Origin: Paramecium octaurelia | Lineage: Eukaryota > Ciliophora > Oligohymenophorea > Peniculida > Parameciidae | NCBI GenBank assembly: GCA_905182995.1 | Contig: CAJJDP010000149.1 | Coordinates: 186,001-250,000 of the forward strand | Length of the DNA: 64,000 nucleotides | Reading direction: 5' to 3' | Shown: positions 22,836 to 36,639 of the stretch, piece after piece | Layout of the letters: every line of letters starts with the position of its first letter | How positions within the stretch are numbered: position 1 is the first letter of the stretch | Position numbers and translations under genes: made by a program | The notes under the pieces: model-generated | What the model was told of the DNA's origin: nothing | What the model saw: the letters and a program-made list of their open reading frames with translations, nothing else | Database searches by the model: none

Positions 22836-24138
22836 ATACAGAAGTTTATAGGGAATCACGTGTATATGTTAATTAGGATATTATGAAGTTAGTGATACCT
22901 GTTAAGCATGTCCATCATCTGAAGATGTAAGCTTATCATAATGTTACAAAAAATGTGGAAATGAAATATTTAAATGGCATAATGAATTATGTGACATAGT
23001 TACATGTTTGTCGGGCTTCTAGAATATTGACAATTTATGCATCCCAATATGTGGAGACTTAATATTATCAGGCGATGAAGAATGTGAAGATGGAAACTAA
23101 GAAATTAATGATGGTTGCACAAATTGTAAATTTTAGTGCCCAAAATAATGTTTGACCTGTAATCATTTAACAATTTATCCTTGCTCAGATTTGTGTGGAG
23201 ATGGAATTATAAGTGGTTTTGAAGAATGTGATGATGGTAATAATATTTAATCTGATGGTTGTTATCAATGCAAGTTAGAATGTTAAGTTTAATGTACAAA
23301 ATGTTTAAGAGGTTTATGCTATGATTGTTTAACATATGGGTGGATTATCAACATTGAGACGTAGAAATGTATTGAGAATTGCGGAGACTCAATTGTTATA
23401 GGATCGGAAGAATGTGATGATGGATATAATCTAGATGAAAATGATAATTGTTTTTAATGTAAGAGACTATGCAGAAATGATTGCAAAACATGTAGTTCTG
23501 ATGGAATGAATTGTTTAGATTGTAAAGTTGTTGGTTTTAAACCTTAAAGTTATTATTGTGTCAATATTTGCGGGGATGGCTACCTTGCAGTTGATCCTTA
23601 TGGAAGAAATACAGAGGAATGCGATGATTTTAATTTAAATGACTATGATGGGTGCAGCTCGATTTGTAAGTTTTAATGTTAAACTTCTGTTTGTTTGACC
23701 TGTCTGAATGAAAAATGTTTATAATGCATTGATCATTATTACCTTGACGCTAAAAGCAATAAATGTTTAGAAAAATGTAATGATAATATAATAGTTGGAA
23801 ATGAAAAATGTGAAGATATGAATACTTTATTATATGATGGCTGCTATAACTGTTAATTATCTTGTTAACCTAGTTGTTTAAATTGTCAAATTAATGGTTG
23901 TTTGTAATGTTAAAGAGGATTTTAATTGATTGAAAATAAATGTCAAAATATTTGTGGAGATGAATTAATTGTTCCTGGGGAAGATTGTGATGATGGTAAT
24001 ATTGACCCTTTTGATGGATGTCATTTTTGTTAGTTTCATTGTGGTCCCGATTGCTAATTATGTGTATCAGGAAGATGTTTACGTTGCTAATTAGGATTTT
24101 AAATATTTAATGGAAATTGTGTAATTTAATAAAGGTAA
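22836..24138 (+). repeat. 1,303-bp direct repeat of the DUF4215 region (copy 1, out of frame)
   Basis: No difference is visible between this copy and 25,057-26,359 (offset 2,221). It encodes five to six Cys-rich repeats, but its own coding frame is shifted by one relative to the upstream exon. Upstream and downstream exons stay in frame with each other (1,305 nt extra). The paralogous contig (42,782 onward) lacks this copy. It is either a chimeric join or a very recent duplication. Confidence 0.75.
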
Positions 24139-27100
24139 CAATAGATAAAGCACATCATTCATTAAGTATTTATTTTGATGCAATTTTTGGATGTGATTTT
24201 TAGAGCGGAGGTGGCTATTTAATATACACAATTAATACTACATAATATTAAGTGAATTAGAATAAAACAGTAATAATAAATATTCCATAATCTTCACCTA
24301 CATTACTAATCGCTTTCGAATGTTATGGATCAAATAATAATGTTTAAGATAGATATTGTGCTTTTTCTGATTATTAAATAGTTGTCCATTATTGTAGTCC
24401 ATTTTGTTTAGAATGTTCTGATGAAAATACATGCATTTAAATGGCAACTTTTGATACTTCAATTATTAAATTAGATCCATCTGAATGTGGTCCTTAATAA
24501 TTTCTCGATTATTAATATTTTAGATGCGAGAATTGTCCTTAAGAATGCCAAGCTTGTTTTAATGAATATGAATGCACTTCGTGTTTCTATCCATATAAAC
24601 TATATGTTACTAGATGTATATTAATGTGTTCGACAATTTAATATTTTAATATTGGAACTTAGTTATGTGAAGGTAAAATAATACTAAGATTTTAGACTGC
24701 AGTTTTAAATGCAAATAATGTAGGAATCAGAAAGATTTTTGCATTCATTGTGAAGAAAAAAATTTTCGTTATTTATAACTAAATTAATGTTTATGTTATG
24801 ATGGATATTACGATGATAATACGGAACCTAAATGTTAAGTTTGTAACAAATTGTGTAAAAAATGTTATGGATCATCTAATGATCATTGTACTCAATGTAT
24901 TTAGCTAGATAAAGTCGAGAAAAAAGGTGATGTTTGTGATTGCTAAGAAGGATATTACTTTGATGATTCTAGTTTTTAATGCAAATAGTGTAATTAAAAA
25001 TGTAAGACTTGTTTTTCATCATTTGATAATTCTTGTCTAAGCTGTAATGCAAATGAATACAGAAGTTTATAGGGAATCACGTGTATATGTTAATTAGGAT
25101 ATTATGAAGTTAGTGATACCTGTTAAGCATGTCCATCATCTGAAGATGTAAGCTTATCATAATGTTACAAAAAATGTGGAAATGAAATATTTAAATGGCA
25201 TAATGAATTATGTGACATAGTTACATGTTTGTCGGGCTTCTAGAATATTGACAATTTATGCATCCCAATATGTGGAGACTTAATATTATCAGGCGATGAA
25301 GAATGTGAAGATGGAAACTAAGAAATTAATGATGGTTGCACAAATTGTAAATTTTAGTGCCCAAAATAATGTTTGACCTGTAATCATTTAACAATTTATC
25401 CTTGCTCAGATTTGTGTGGAGATGGAATTATAAGTGGTTTTGAAGAATGTGATGATGGTAATAATATTTAATCTGATGGTTGTTATCAATGCAAGTTAGA
25501 ATGTTAAGTTTAATGTACAAAATGTTTAAGAGGTTTATGCTATGATTGTTTAACATATGGGTGGATTATCAACATTGAGACGTAGAAATGTATTGAGAAT
25601 TGCGGAGACTCAATTGTTATAGGATCGGAAGAATGTGATGATGGATATAATCTAGATGAAAATGATAATTGTTTTTAATGTAAGAGACTATGCAGAAATG
25701 ATTGCAAAACATGTAGTTCTGATGGAATGAATTGTTTAGATTGTAAAGTTGTTGGTTTTAAACCTTAAAGTTATTATTGTGTCAATATTTGCGGGGATGG
25801 CTACCTTGCAGTTGATCCTTATGGAAGAAATACAGAGGAATGCGATGATTTTAATTTAAATGACTATGATGGGTGCAGCTCGATTTGTAAGTTTTAATGT
25901 TAAACTTCTGTTTGTTTGACCTGTCTGAATGAAAAATGTTTATAATGCATTGATCATTATTACCTTGACGCTAAAAGCAATAAATGTTTAGAAAAATGTA
26001 ATGATAATATAATAGTTGGAAATGAAAAATGTGAAGATATGAATACTTTATTATATGATGGCTGCTATAACTGTTAATTATCTTGTTAACCTAGTTGTTT
26101 AAATTGTCAAATTAATGGTTGTTTGTAATGTTAAAGAGGATTTTAATTGATTGAAAATAAATGTCAAAATATTTGTGGAGATGAATTAATTGTTCCTGGG
26201 GAAGATTGTGATGATGGTAATATTGACCCTTTTGATGGATGTCATTTTTGTTAGTTTCATTGTGGTCCCGATTGCTAATTATGTGTATCAGGAAGATGTT
26301 TACGTTGCTAATTAGGATTTTAAATATTTAATGGAAATTGTGTAATTTAATAAAGGTAAAATAATTAAATTTCTCAATAAGAATAACTTTTGGAATATAA
26401 TCATATGAGTTAATCTTATATAAAATATTGTCACTAATAGATCAATGATATTTGTATTATTTGTGAAGAACATTACTATTTAAATGCAAATAGGTCTAAA
26501 TGTGAGAGTTAATGTGGAGATAATTATATTAATGATCTTGAATAATGTGAACATAACTTAATTTAACATAATATTATATGTTCGAGCTGCTAATTTTAAT
26601 GTAGAGATTACTGTGTTGAATGCTTTTTTGGATTGTGCCAAATCTGTGAATAGGATTATGTGCTCATTGATAATCAATGCCTTCTTAAAGCTAAGTGTGA
26701 TCCTGATGATGGTCTTTACTACAACCCTTTAATTAATTAATGTTATGACATATGCGGAGATCATTTAAAATCTATCTACGAAGATTGTGATGACGGTAAT
26801 TTGGATCCATATGATGGTTGTTTTGAATGTAAATATTCTTGTAATCCTCTATGCCCATTATGCATAGCTGGAGTTTGTACTGATGATGGCACTGCATGTA
26901 AGAAAGGCTATTATTTTGATTAATAAAATGTATCTTGTTTTAGTGCTTGTGGTGATGAAATAGTAGCAGTGCCAGATGAAGAATGTGATGTGCTCAACAC
27001 TAGAAAATGTTTAAATTGTAAATTAATCATAGATAATAATTGTAAGACCTTAGATGTAAATAACTAATGCTTAGTCTGCTTAGATGGCTATTAAATATAG

Positions 27101-28524
27101 GATGAATTATGTGAACCTAAATCAAACTAAATTTGTGATATCCAAACTTGTATGACTTGTGAAAATAATGTTTGCATTCAATATTTTTAAGATGTTAATA
27201 CAACCAAACATAATAATAATAATAATATTAATGCTTTAACAAATTTAGTTGAAGCCAAGTGTGGAGATGGTGTTATCAATTAAAATGAACTATGTGATGA
27301 TGGTAATTTAATTAATGGGGATGGATGTGATTCAAACTGTTAACCTTCAAGAAATAGCATGTGCTTTTTAAATGAATGCATTTAAATCTTTTATCCTGTC
27401 CCTTAATTAAAATTTGTTAAATAAATTGAAAATTAATAAATTCTTTCTTTAACTTATGATCAGAAGATAAGACTATCTCCTAATCGTACATTGGAATAAT
27501 ACTTAAACTCATTATCTGGTTCTATTGTAAACACTAAAGTAAATGTTACAGTTGAAGCAAATAATTAACCAACTTAGGATTTAGATTATGTTGAAATCAT
27601 GATAAAAATTTTGTACTTCGAAAGAGCAGTTGATCCTATCTTTATTCTAAATTTTCTTGATCTAAGCATCATCATAAACGAATAGGAATTAGAATAAGAA
27701 TATTAACAAATATAGATATAACTCGTATCTCCTAATCTTTTATCAATCGAAGAATAAAAAACTACTGGGTCTATCATTTAATTTAGTTAATATCAAATAT
27801 AAATCATAGCGGGATTAGTATTAGTTTCTTCTTTAAGTGGAAAATTTTAGATCATAGAAAATTAAATAGAAATGATGTAAATGCTCTATTATTACAAATA
27901 CATTAATATTATCAAGGGATAAAATTTGCTAAAGTTTTTTGATACATTTAAAATAATATAGTTAGCCAACTTTTATGAATTTATTGGATTTTCACCCTAA
28001 TCCTTTATATTTTTCAATGTAACTTCCGAAAATTCACAATCTATCTTTGAGGATGATGGAAGAAGCTCAAATTTTTTGGGTGCCTTTTTCGAAGTATTCT
28101 CCATCTTTTTCGTAGCCTATTTCAGCCATTTATTCTCCCAAATAATAATTAAGAAACTTATAACGTTTATTTCATAATTTAAAACAGCTACGCCAAACCT
28201 CTATTAATTAAAATTATTGAATCAATTAACAAAAATTTTCAAAAAACTATCGGGAAATTAATTTAAAGAATAGTTTAAAATATTATTCTAATCTCTTATA
28301 TATGAATATGTTATAAACATGATGTTATCATTTCAATATTAAAATAACTACAATTTATAAGGAATTCTAAGTTTAACCCTAAAGATTAGTTTATTACTCT
28401 TTATAATTTAATATTTAATCAACAAATAGAATTAAAGATTTAGCGAATTTTAGTATACGTATAGTTGTATCTAAAAGATAATTTTTAGTATAATTTTAGT
28501 AGGATGTTTTCAAAGTCCTATGAT
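24138..28524 (+). CDS. Giant Cys-rich membrane protein, central and C-terminal part
   Basis: The open frame runs from TIDKAHHSLSIYF through a 23-nt intron (24,673-24,695) into Cys-rich modules. These include about ten DUF4215 / myxococcal disulfide-type repeats. Clear examples are CGDGIISGFEECDDGN with SDGC, CGDELIVPGEDCDDGN with FDGC, and CGDGVINQNELCDDGN with GDGC. A Cys-free beta-rich juxtamembrane domain and the first transmembrane segments (FLGAFFEVFSIFFVAYFSHL) follow. The contig ends before the stop; the missing end is at 32,086-32,485. Ciliates have large families of such proteins, probably surface or dense-core-granule associated; that role is inferred. Complete length, composite, is about 2,130 aa. 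Confidence 0.8.
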
Positions 28525-28525
28525 N
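28525..28525. other. Contig join (single N)
   Basis: The following contig, 28,526-30,609, repeats 26,358-28,441 in full (offset 2,168). Confidence 0.85.
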
Positions 28526-30609
28526 AAAATAATTAAATTTCTCAATAAGAATAACTTTTGGAATATAATCATATGAGTTAATCTTATATAAAATATTGTC
28601 ACTAATAGATCAATGATATTTGTATTATTTGTGAAGAACATTACTATTTAAATGCAAATAGGTCTAAATGTGAGAGTTAATGTGGAGATAATTATATTAA
28701 TGATCTTGAATAATGTGAACATAACTTAATTTAACATAATATTATATGTTCGAGCTGCTAATTTTAATGTAGAGATTACTGTGTTGAATGCTTTTTTGGA
28801 TTGTGCCAAATCTGTGAATAGGATTATGTGCTCATTGATAATCAATGCCTTCTTAAAGCTAAGTGTGATCCTGATGATGGTCTTTACTACAACCCTTTAA
28901 TTAATTAATGTTATGACATATGCGGAGATCATTTAAAATCTATCTACGAAGATTGTGATGACGGTAATTTGGATCCATATGATGGTTGTTTTGAATGTAA
29001 ATATTCTTGTAATCCTCTATGCCCATTATGCATAGCTGGAGTTTGTACTGATGATGGCACTGCATGTAAGAAAGGCTATTATTTTGATTAATAAAATGTA
29101 TCTTGTTTTAGTGCTTGTGGTGATGAAATAGTAGCAGTGCCAGATGAAGAATGTGATGTGCTCAACACTAGAAAATGTTTAAATTGTAAATTAATCATAG
29201 ATAATAATTGTAAGACCTTAGATGTAAATAACTAATGCTTAGTCTGCTTAGATGGCTATTAAATATAGGATGAATTATGTGAACCTAAATCAAACTAAAT
29301 TTGTGATATCCAAACTTGTATGACTTGTGAAAATAATGTTTGCATTCAATATTTTTAAGATGTTAATACAACCAAACATAATAATAATAATAATATTAAT
29401 GCTTTAACAAATTTAGTTGAAGCCAAGTGTGGAGATGGTGTTATCAATTAAAATGAACTATGTGATGATGGTAATTTAATTAATGGGGATGGATGTGATT
29501 CAAACTGTTAACCTTCAAGAAATAGCATGTGCTTTTTAAATGAATGCATTTAAATCTTTTATCCTGTCCCTTAATTAAAATTTGTTAAATAAATTGAAAA
29601 TTAATAAATTCTTTCTTTAACTTATGATCAGAAGATAAGACTATCTCCTAATCGTACATTGGAATAATACTTAAACTCATTATCTGGTTCTATTGTAAAC
29701 ACTAAAGTAAATGTTACAGTTGAAGCAAATAATTAACCAACTTAGGATTTAGATTATGTTGAAATCATGATAAAAATTTTGTACTTCGAAAGAGCAGTTG
29801 ATCCTATCTTTATTCTAAATTTTCTTGATCTAAGCATCATCATAAACGAATAGGAATTAGAATAAGAATATTAACAAATATAGATATAACTCGTATCTCC
29901 TAATCTTTTATCAATCGAAGAATAAAAAACTACTGGGTCTATCATTTAATTTAGTTAATATCAAATATAAATCATAGCGGGATTAGTATTAGTTTCTTCT
30001 TTAAGTGGAAAATTTTAGATCATAGAAAATTAAATAGAAATGATGTAAATGCTCTATTATTACAAATACATTAATATTATCAAGGGATAAAATTTGCTAA
30101 AGTTTTTTGATACATTTAAAATAATATAGTTAGCCAACTTTTATGAATTTATTGGATTTTCACCCTAATCCTTTATATTTTTCAATGTAACTTCCGAAAA
30201 TTCACAATCTATCTTTGAGGATGATGGAAGAAGCTCAAATTTTTTGGGTGCCTTTTTCGAAGTATTCTCCATCTTTTTCGTAGCCTATTTCAGCCATTTA
30301 TTCTCCCAAATAATAATTAAGAAACTTATAACGTTTATTTCATAATTTAAAACAGCTACGCCAAACCTCTATTAATTAAAATTATTGAATCAATTAACAA
30401 AAATTTTCAAAAAACTATCGGGAAATTAATTTAAAGAATAGTTTAAAATATTATTCTAATCTCTTATATATGAATATGTTATAAACATGATGTTATCATT
30501 TCAATATTAAAATAACTACAATTTATAAGGAATTCTAAGTTTAACCCTAAAGATTAGTTTATTACTCTTTATAATTTAATATTTAATCAACAAATAGAAT
30601 TAAAGATTT
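28526..30609 (+). CDS. Giant Cys-rich protein, redundant contained fragment
   Basis: A whole contig that duplicates 26,358-28,441 with no difference I can find: the last four DUF4215-type repeats, the juxtamembrane domain and the first membrane segments. It carries no unique sequence. Confidence 0.8.
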
Positions 30610-30610
30610 N
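30610..30610. other. Contig join (single N)
   Basis: Sequence after this N repeats 27,050-28,524 (offset 3,561) and then continues into new DNA. Confidence 0.85.
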
Positions 30611-32485
30611 TTAGATGTAAATAACTAATGCTTAGTCTGCTTAGATGGCTATTAAATATAGGATGAATTATGTGAACCTAAATCAAACTAAATTTGTGAT
30701 ATCCAAACTTGTATGACTTGTGAAAATAATGTTTGCATTCAATATTTTTAAGATGTTAATACAACCAAACATAATAATAATAATAATATTAATGCTTTAA
30801 CAAATTTAGTTGAAGCCAAGTGTGGAGATGGTGTTATCAATTAAAATGAACTATGTGATGATGGTAATTTAATTAATGGGGATGGATGTGATTCAAACTG
30901 TTAACCTTCAAGAAATAGCATGTGCTTTTTAAATGAATGCATTTAAATCTTTTATCCTGTCCCTTAATTAAAATTTGTTAAATAAATTGAAAATTAATAA
31001 ATTCTTTCTTTAACTTATGATCAGAAGATAAGACTATCTCCTAATCGTACATTGGAATAATACTTAAACTCATTATCTGGTTCTATTGTAAACACTAAAG
31101 TAAATGTTACAGTTGAAGCAAATAATTAACCAACTTAGGATTTAGATTATGTTGAAATCATGATAAAAATTTTGTACTTCGAAAGAGCAGTTGATCCTAT
31201 CTTTATTCTAAATTTTCTTGATCTAAGCATCATCATAAACGAATAGGAATTAGAATAAGAATATTAACAAATATAGATATAACTCGTATCTCCTAATCTT
31301 TTATCAATCGAAGAATAAAAAACTACTGGGTCTATCATTTAATTTAGTTAATATCAAATATAAATCATAGCGGGATTAGTATTAGTTTCTTCTTTAAGTG
31401 GAAAATTTTAGATCATAGAAAATTAAATAGAAATGATGTAAATGCTCTATTATTACAAATACATTAATATTATCAAGGGATAAAATTTGCTAAAGTTTTT
31501 TGATACATTTAAAATAATATAGTTAGCCAACTTTTATGAATTTATTGGATTTTCACCCTAATCCTTTATATTTTTCAATGTAACTTCCGAAAATTCACAA
31601 TCTATCTTTGAGGATGATGGAAGAAGCTCAAATTTTTTGGGTGCCTTTTTCGAAGTATTCTCCATCTTTTTCGTAGCCTATTTCAGCCATTTATTCTCCC
31701 AAATAATAATTAAGAAACTTATAACGTTTATTTCATAATTTAAAACAGCTACGCCAAACCTCTATTAATTAAAATTATTGAATCAATTAACAAAAATTTT
31801 CAAAAAACTATCGGGAAATTAATTTAAAGAATAGTTTAAAATATTATTCTAATCTCTTATATATGAATATGTTATAAACATGATGTTATCATTTCAATAT
31901 TAAAATAACTACAATTTATAAGGAATTCTAAGTTTAACCCTAAAGATTAGTTTATTACTCTTTATAATTTAATATTTAATCAACAAATAGAATTAAAGAT
32001 TTAGCGAATTTTAGTATACGTATAGTTGTATCTAAAAGATAATTTTTAGTATAATTTTAGTAGGATGTTTTCAAAGTCCTATGATTTAAATATAGCTTTG
32101 TGCTGTTAATGAACTATTGTATTTTACCTTTCTTTTTTTAAAAAGAAATAAATTAGAAAAATTAGAGGGTTTTAAGAAATAATTTAAGCATTTAACGTTT
32201 TTCTTTATGAATGTGATTTATTCGATTCATGAATTTTCAAAAAACAATTCGCAGCACTTGGTTACTCTTGGATGGATCTAAATTGGAATTATGAGTTTAA
32301 ATTTAAGCCTTACTTTGTTATTAGATATTTATATATTATTAAAGCCAGTTTTTTAGAAAGTTGGTTAAGCATGGCTTAAAAAATACTTTTAGAAGCAAAC
32401 AAGAGGATTTGCAAATCATCAACTTTTCGATTAAAGTGATTCAAACATAAAACCATCAGGAATCCAAAGAGTGTTTTATAAATGA
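30611..32485 (+). CDS. Giant Cys-rich protein, C-terminal part with stop codon
   Basis: This contig supplies the true C-terminus. After the last DUF4215 repeat (CGDGVINQNELCDDGN) and the juxtamembrane domain there are five or six hydrophobic helices. Examples are SIFFVAYFSHLF, ISLLLFIIQYLI, IIFSIILVGCF, LLYFTFLFL, FFFMNVIYSI and LVTLGWIQIGIMSLNLSLTL. A basic cytoplasmic tail ends GIQRVFYK-TGA at 32,483-32,485. A type I-like Cys-rich ectodomain followed by a multi-helix C-terminus is a recurrent ciliate architecture. An apparently identical copy lies in 46,324-50,301, and a diverged but intact paralogous end in 51,124-52,505. Confidence 0.85.
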
Positions 32486-34189
32486 CACACTTATTTCATG
32501 CTAAGTTAGCAAATACAAATAAATATTAAACTGAACTATTTATAAGTTATCAACATTTTAATCTTTATAATTTGAATCAATATTTATTATTTACTAGTAG
32601 TAATAAAAATAGTCTTTTTATTCTACAAATTAAATAATTAAAGTTTTATAATATGTTAAAATATATTTAGTAATTTTTTATATGATACTTTGATTTATAA
32701 ACTTCATAGTTGAGATGTAAATTTTTTCTATGTATTAACCACTGACCTATTACATTGAAGATTGTAAATATAGAAACTCAATGACAAATTTTGGTAATAT
32801 TTCTTCATAAATCCAAACAATAACAATTCCAATTTCGAACTTGGCTAAAATATTGTTATTTTCCTTAATACTGTTTCTTCGAGCCTAATAACTTATTCTT
32901 CAACTTTCTCATTTGAATTTTTGAGATACTTTTAATTCTATGATCTTGATTTTATTAATATTTCTGATCATTAATACTAATCGCATATAGATAGCCACAT
33001 TAGAATTTATATTTATTTCATTTAATCACAGATACATGGAAGTTTCAATAACAGCCTAACCAATAAATCTCCTCAGCCAATATTAAAGCTTACTTGATCA
33101 TCTATATCTTTCCTCTTTAATTTTTAAAATTAATTTGATGAAAGAATATGGCCTTCAATTTATAAAACAGACCTCTTTCTAACTCAAGTTCTTATTAATT
33201 CTTAACGACTTTATCGGTTCCATCTTTTGACTATATATTCTTCTAAATTCATCAGAATAGAACTTTCATGTCTGATAATTTCCCTGAATTCTTTAACCAA
33301 TTCGAGTTTCCATTTTGCAAAAGCAATCAATTTGCCTTAGCTTCCAATTTTGTAGCCGAATTTTTATTAGTCAATTTGATGCTTAAAAAGCCTAATTTTA
33401 GTATTCATGTAGTCAATGTTAAAGAGGATATGTGAAAATGCTTGACTACTTTTTATGTTAGGAGTATGGAGTTTAATTTAAGTTTATTTAGCAATAATCA
33501 TAAATTCTAAAGAGATTTATACTGTCAATATGGGATTGATTATGTAATTTCTTTTTAGTTTTTTAATGGTATATTTAGCACTTAATAGGACAGACAATTC
33601 ATTGATTGTTATCTGAACCTAAACTTAACTCTTTGATTGTATTTTGAAATTAGACACAAATATATTTATTGGCAATTCTCGTAGCCTAAAATTCTTTTAC
33701 AGCCAAAATACTAGAGATTTCTAAGACAGAAATGACATTCCAATCATGACTTGTTTAAAAATGGAGAATCCAAAAATTAAATTAAGTAAAAATGAATTCA
33801 GATTGTAAATTGGTAATATTTAATTTAAATAATGAATGTTAATATAATCTTGTTTGGTTTTTTAAAAAGGCAACATCCTTTTTGTTTAGATAATGTTTGT
33901 AAATCTTGGCCTGATTAATTAATTAATTCTCCTTTCATAATTAGAGCATCTTATGATTAAAAAATTAGCTAATGTGAAATTATAAGGACAGCAATACAAG
34001 AAAAAGCTAAAGATTAGTTAAGAATAAATACCATTATCTAGTAGAATAATGTCTAAAAAGATAGGGAATGTAGATTAAGCTAGAATTTCATTATACTCAA
34101 TATCTGAGGAAAAGGTTTGTTATCTTGCTTTTACATCCAAAAATGGTGGAGACATAAAATTAATACTGGAATCTTATTTCATACCATCA
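32486..34189 (-). pseudogene. Decayed minus-strand gene plus spacer
   Basis: From an ATG at 33,408 (minus) a coding-like frame reads KLIAFAKWKLELVKEFREII, then ELELERGLFYKLKAIFFH after a possible 31-nt intron, and then breaks at TGAs near 32,990. Downstream pieces keep coding-like character in shifting frames to ~32,650. The copy at 52,700-53,200 is also broken, at different points. The product is unrecognised and looks helical. The rest of the interval is AT-rich. On the plus strand at ~33,837-34,105 a short open frame has QHPFCLDNVCKSW, a possible zinc-motif relic. 32,486-33,306 recurs at 50,302-51,122. Confidence 0.4.
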
Positions 34190-35560
34190 TAAGAAAAAAG
34201 TCTTATAGAAACTAAATTTGAATGAAATATAAATTAGCATTAACGTCCCATAAACGGATAGACTTATCACGACTACAAGAAGCCGATTTAGTACCATCAG
34301 GAGATAAATAGACTGATATAAATGAAATTGATTGACCATCTAATTTGGCAAATTATTATCCCGTTTTAACATCTCATAAATGAATGAAGTTATCTGAACT
34401 ACTAGATGCTAATATAGTACCATCAGGAGAGAAACAGATTGACATGACATAATTGAATGGCCATTTAATTTGGCTTTTTATTATCCTGTCTTAATATCCC
34501 ATATACAAATCATCATATATCATCACTACCAGATGACAATTACCATCAGGTGAGAAACAGACTGAATAAACATATTGACTATCACTATCTAATTTGACTT
34601 TTACTTTCCTGATATCCAATAAACAGATAGAATAATCATAACCACCAGATGCTATTTTTGCACCATCAGGGGAGAAACAGACTAACATGAATGAATTTGA
34701 ATGACCTTCTAATTTGAACTTTTTATTATCCAGTTCTAACGTCCCATAAAAGAATGGAGTTATCTGAACTATCAAATGCTAATGTAGTACCATCAGGAGA
34801 GAAACAGAGTGAATATATATCATGAGTATGACCTTCTAATTTCAACATTTATCTGCGCGTTTAAAGATTCCACAAATACATATCTTAACCATTACAAGAG
34901 GCTATTGTAGTGCCACTAGTTGAGAAGCCCAGAAATCTTACCCTTCTCACTCCTTAGAATTAAGACTATTTTTTTCCTGTTTTAACATCCCATAAAAGAA
35001 TTGAATTATCATCGCTGCAAGTTGCTCATGACTTACCATCTGAAGAAAAGAAAACATAATTAACACTATCACAATGGGCATTTAACTTATATAACTCATC
35101 TATTTTTAAATTCCTACATTTACAATTAAATAATTTTGCTCCATTTATATTCATTCTACTAATAATTACATTATAGAATTGAGCCCTAATTTAAGTTACA
35201 TTTCACTAAATTTGCTCCTAATAGCGAAGTATTTCTAATTCTAATATTTTCAAAAGAGTGTTCCTTCAAATTGACCCTCCTTTAAATTTATAAATGAAGA
35301 GAATTTTATGCAAAATATATGTATCTTTCATCTAAAGAAGTAAGATAAACTAAAAATTTAGAAATATAATAATTCTCTAATCCCAAGATAGTTTTTAGAT
35401 CAGATCAGAAAGAATTTAATTCCTTGATATTCTTCCTAAGAGTAATTCTGTTTATTAAAATCATGATATATAAATTTATTGAGAACATCTATTATTTTTT
35501 TAATATTTTACATTCAAGCATTTATCCTCTATATCTTGTCCAATAGTGAAGCTACCTAAA
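34190..35560 (-). pseudogene. Pentapeptide/WD40 protein pseudogene
   Basis: Reading the minus strand, a pentapeptide-like stretch (LLGANLVKCNLN, then INGAKLFNCK) leads into about seven WD40 blades. These carry the near-consensus VCFSPDGAKIASGGYDYS, LCFSPDGTTLAFDSSDNS followed by ILLWDV, and SICFSPDGTILASSSSDN. This combination is a large family in Paramecium and Tetrahymena. Here it is broken: an in-frame TGA in blade 1, frameshifts between blades 3 and 4 and after blade 5, and another TGA in a later blade. An intact sub-frame survives only at ~34,491-34,775. Decay is cl­ear from multiple independent lesions, so sequencing error is an unlikely explanation. Confidence 0.75.
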
Positions 35561-36510
35561 ATAATTCTTATTCGATTTGACTATGAATTTGATTTAACTA
35601 AAGAAATTTTAGAGAGTCTTAAATTTTCTCTCTTTTCGAAATCTTAATGAGGACTCGAAAGAATGATTCCTTAAATTATTTGGTTGATGCTAAAAGCCCA
35701 AACAAATCTTCGTTTTCCTCATTTTAATAACTCATTGATTTTTTATAATATAGCATTTGCCTGACTTTATTTTGAGGTTTAGGGTAATTGAAAAAATATC
35801 TCGCATATTTTGTAAGGAAAATATCAAACTATAGAAAGATTTTGAGTTAATTGTAATTGATGTAAATTACAGTGAGAAAGACTTCTTAAGGAAGCAAATA
35901 TAGTTAATGTCCAACTTTAATTTCAGGCTAAATTTGCAGTAGGTAAAAAATATGGCAAATTAAATTTAAGGTGCTTTGTGATGGTTATTGATTCTGCAAA
36001 TATTTAATGTTCATTATCTTGTCACCTGGGATAATTATTTTTTCTCTTAATTTCAAATGCGTTAAAATTCAAATAATGATTAATCTTTGAATGTTATTTT
36101 GAGTGGTTACAACAATGTTAGATAAACATTAACAATCTACTTTCCACTTTGCTCAAAAAAAATAAATGTCCAGTTTTTCTATCTTCAAATAAATGATTAC
36201 AATTATTGCCCTTGAAAATATTTTGAAACAAACAATATTTTCAAATTAAGGCTATGAATTATGACCCATATTAAAGCTTAACATAATTCTCACTACCTAA
36301 TTCAAATACACATCGACCATAGAATAGTGCCTGCTAAATAATTGGCATTATGGATTTTGAATAAACTTATTATGAAATCCTAAGATCTGTTAGATAAATA
36401 CTTGTATGGAGTCTTAATTCTAACCATTTTCTTTATTAGGGACATTTGGTTTGAATCTAATTATCCTTTAATAGGTTAACTATTAGAAAACATTCAAAGA
36501 ACTGATAGAT
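35561..36510. other. AT-rich sequence, no gene recognised
   Basis: I see only short open frames on both strands, probably decayed DNA between the WD40 pseudogene and the fossil Alba tail. Confidence 0.4.
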
Positions 36511-36595
36511 ATGTTGTAGAGAGATAATAGAGGAAGAGATAACAAAAAAATTGGCCAAAAAGACACAAGTGGATAATATAATAGATTGTAACGAG
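36511..36595 (+). pseudogene. Fossil of the Alba RDN-repeat tail
   Basis: About 80 bp read RDNRGRDNKKIGQKDTSG, matching the end of the intact Alba gene (RDNKEGGQQKTRGGN at ~5,680-5,720). It sits in the same position and orientation relative to the adjacent kinase. The rest of the Alba gene is not recognisable upstream. This marks the block as a decayed duplicate of the 4.8-7.5 kb locus. Confidence 0.65.
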
Positions 36596-36639
36596 CTTCC
36601 ATAAAACGTATTAACATATATTTTTATAAATAATACCTT

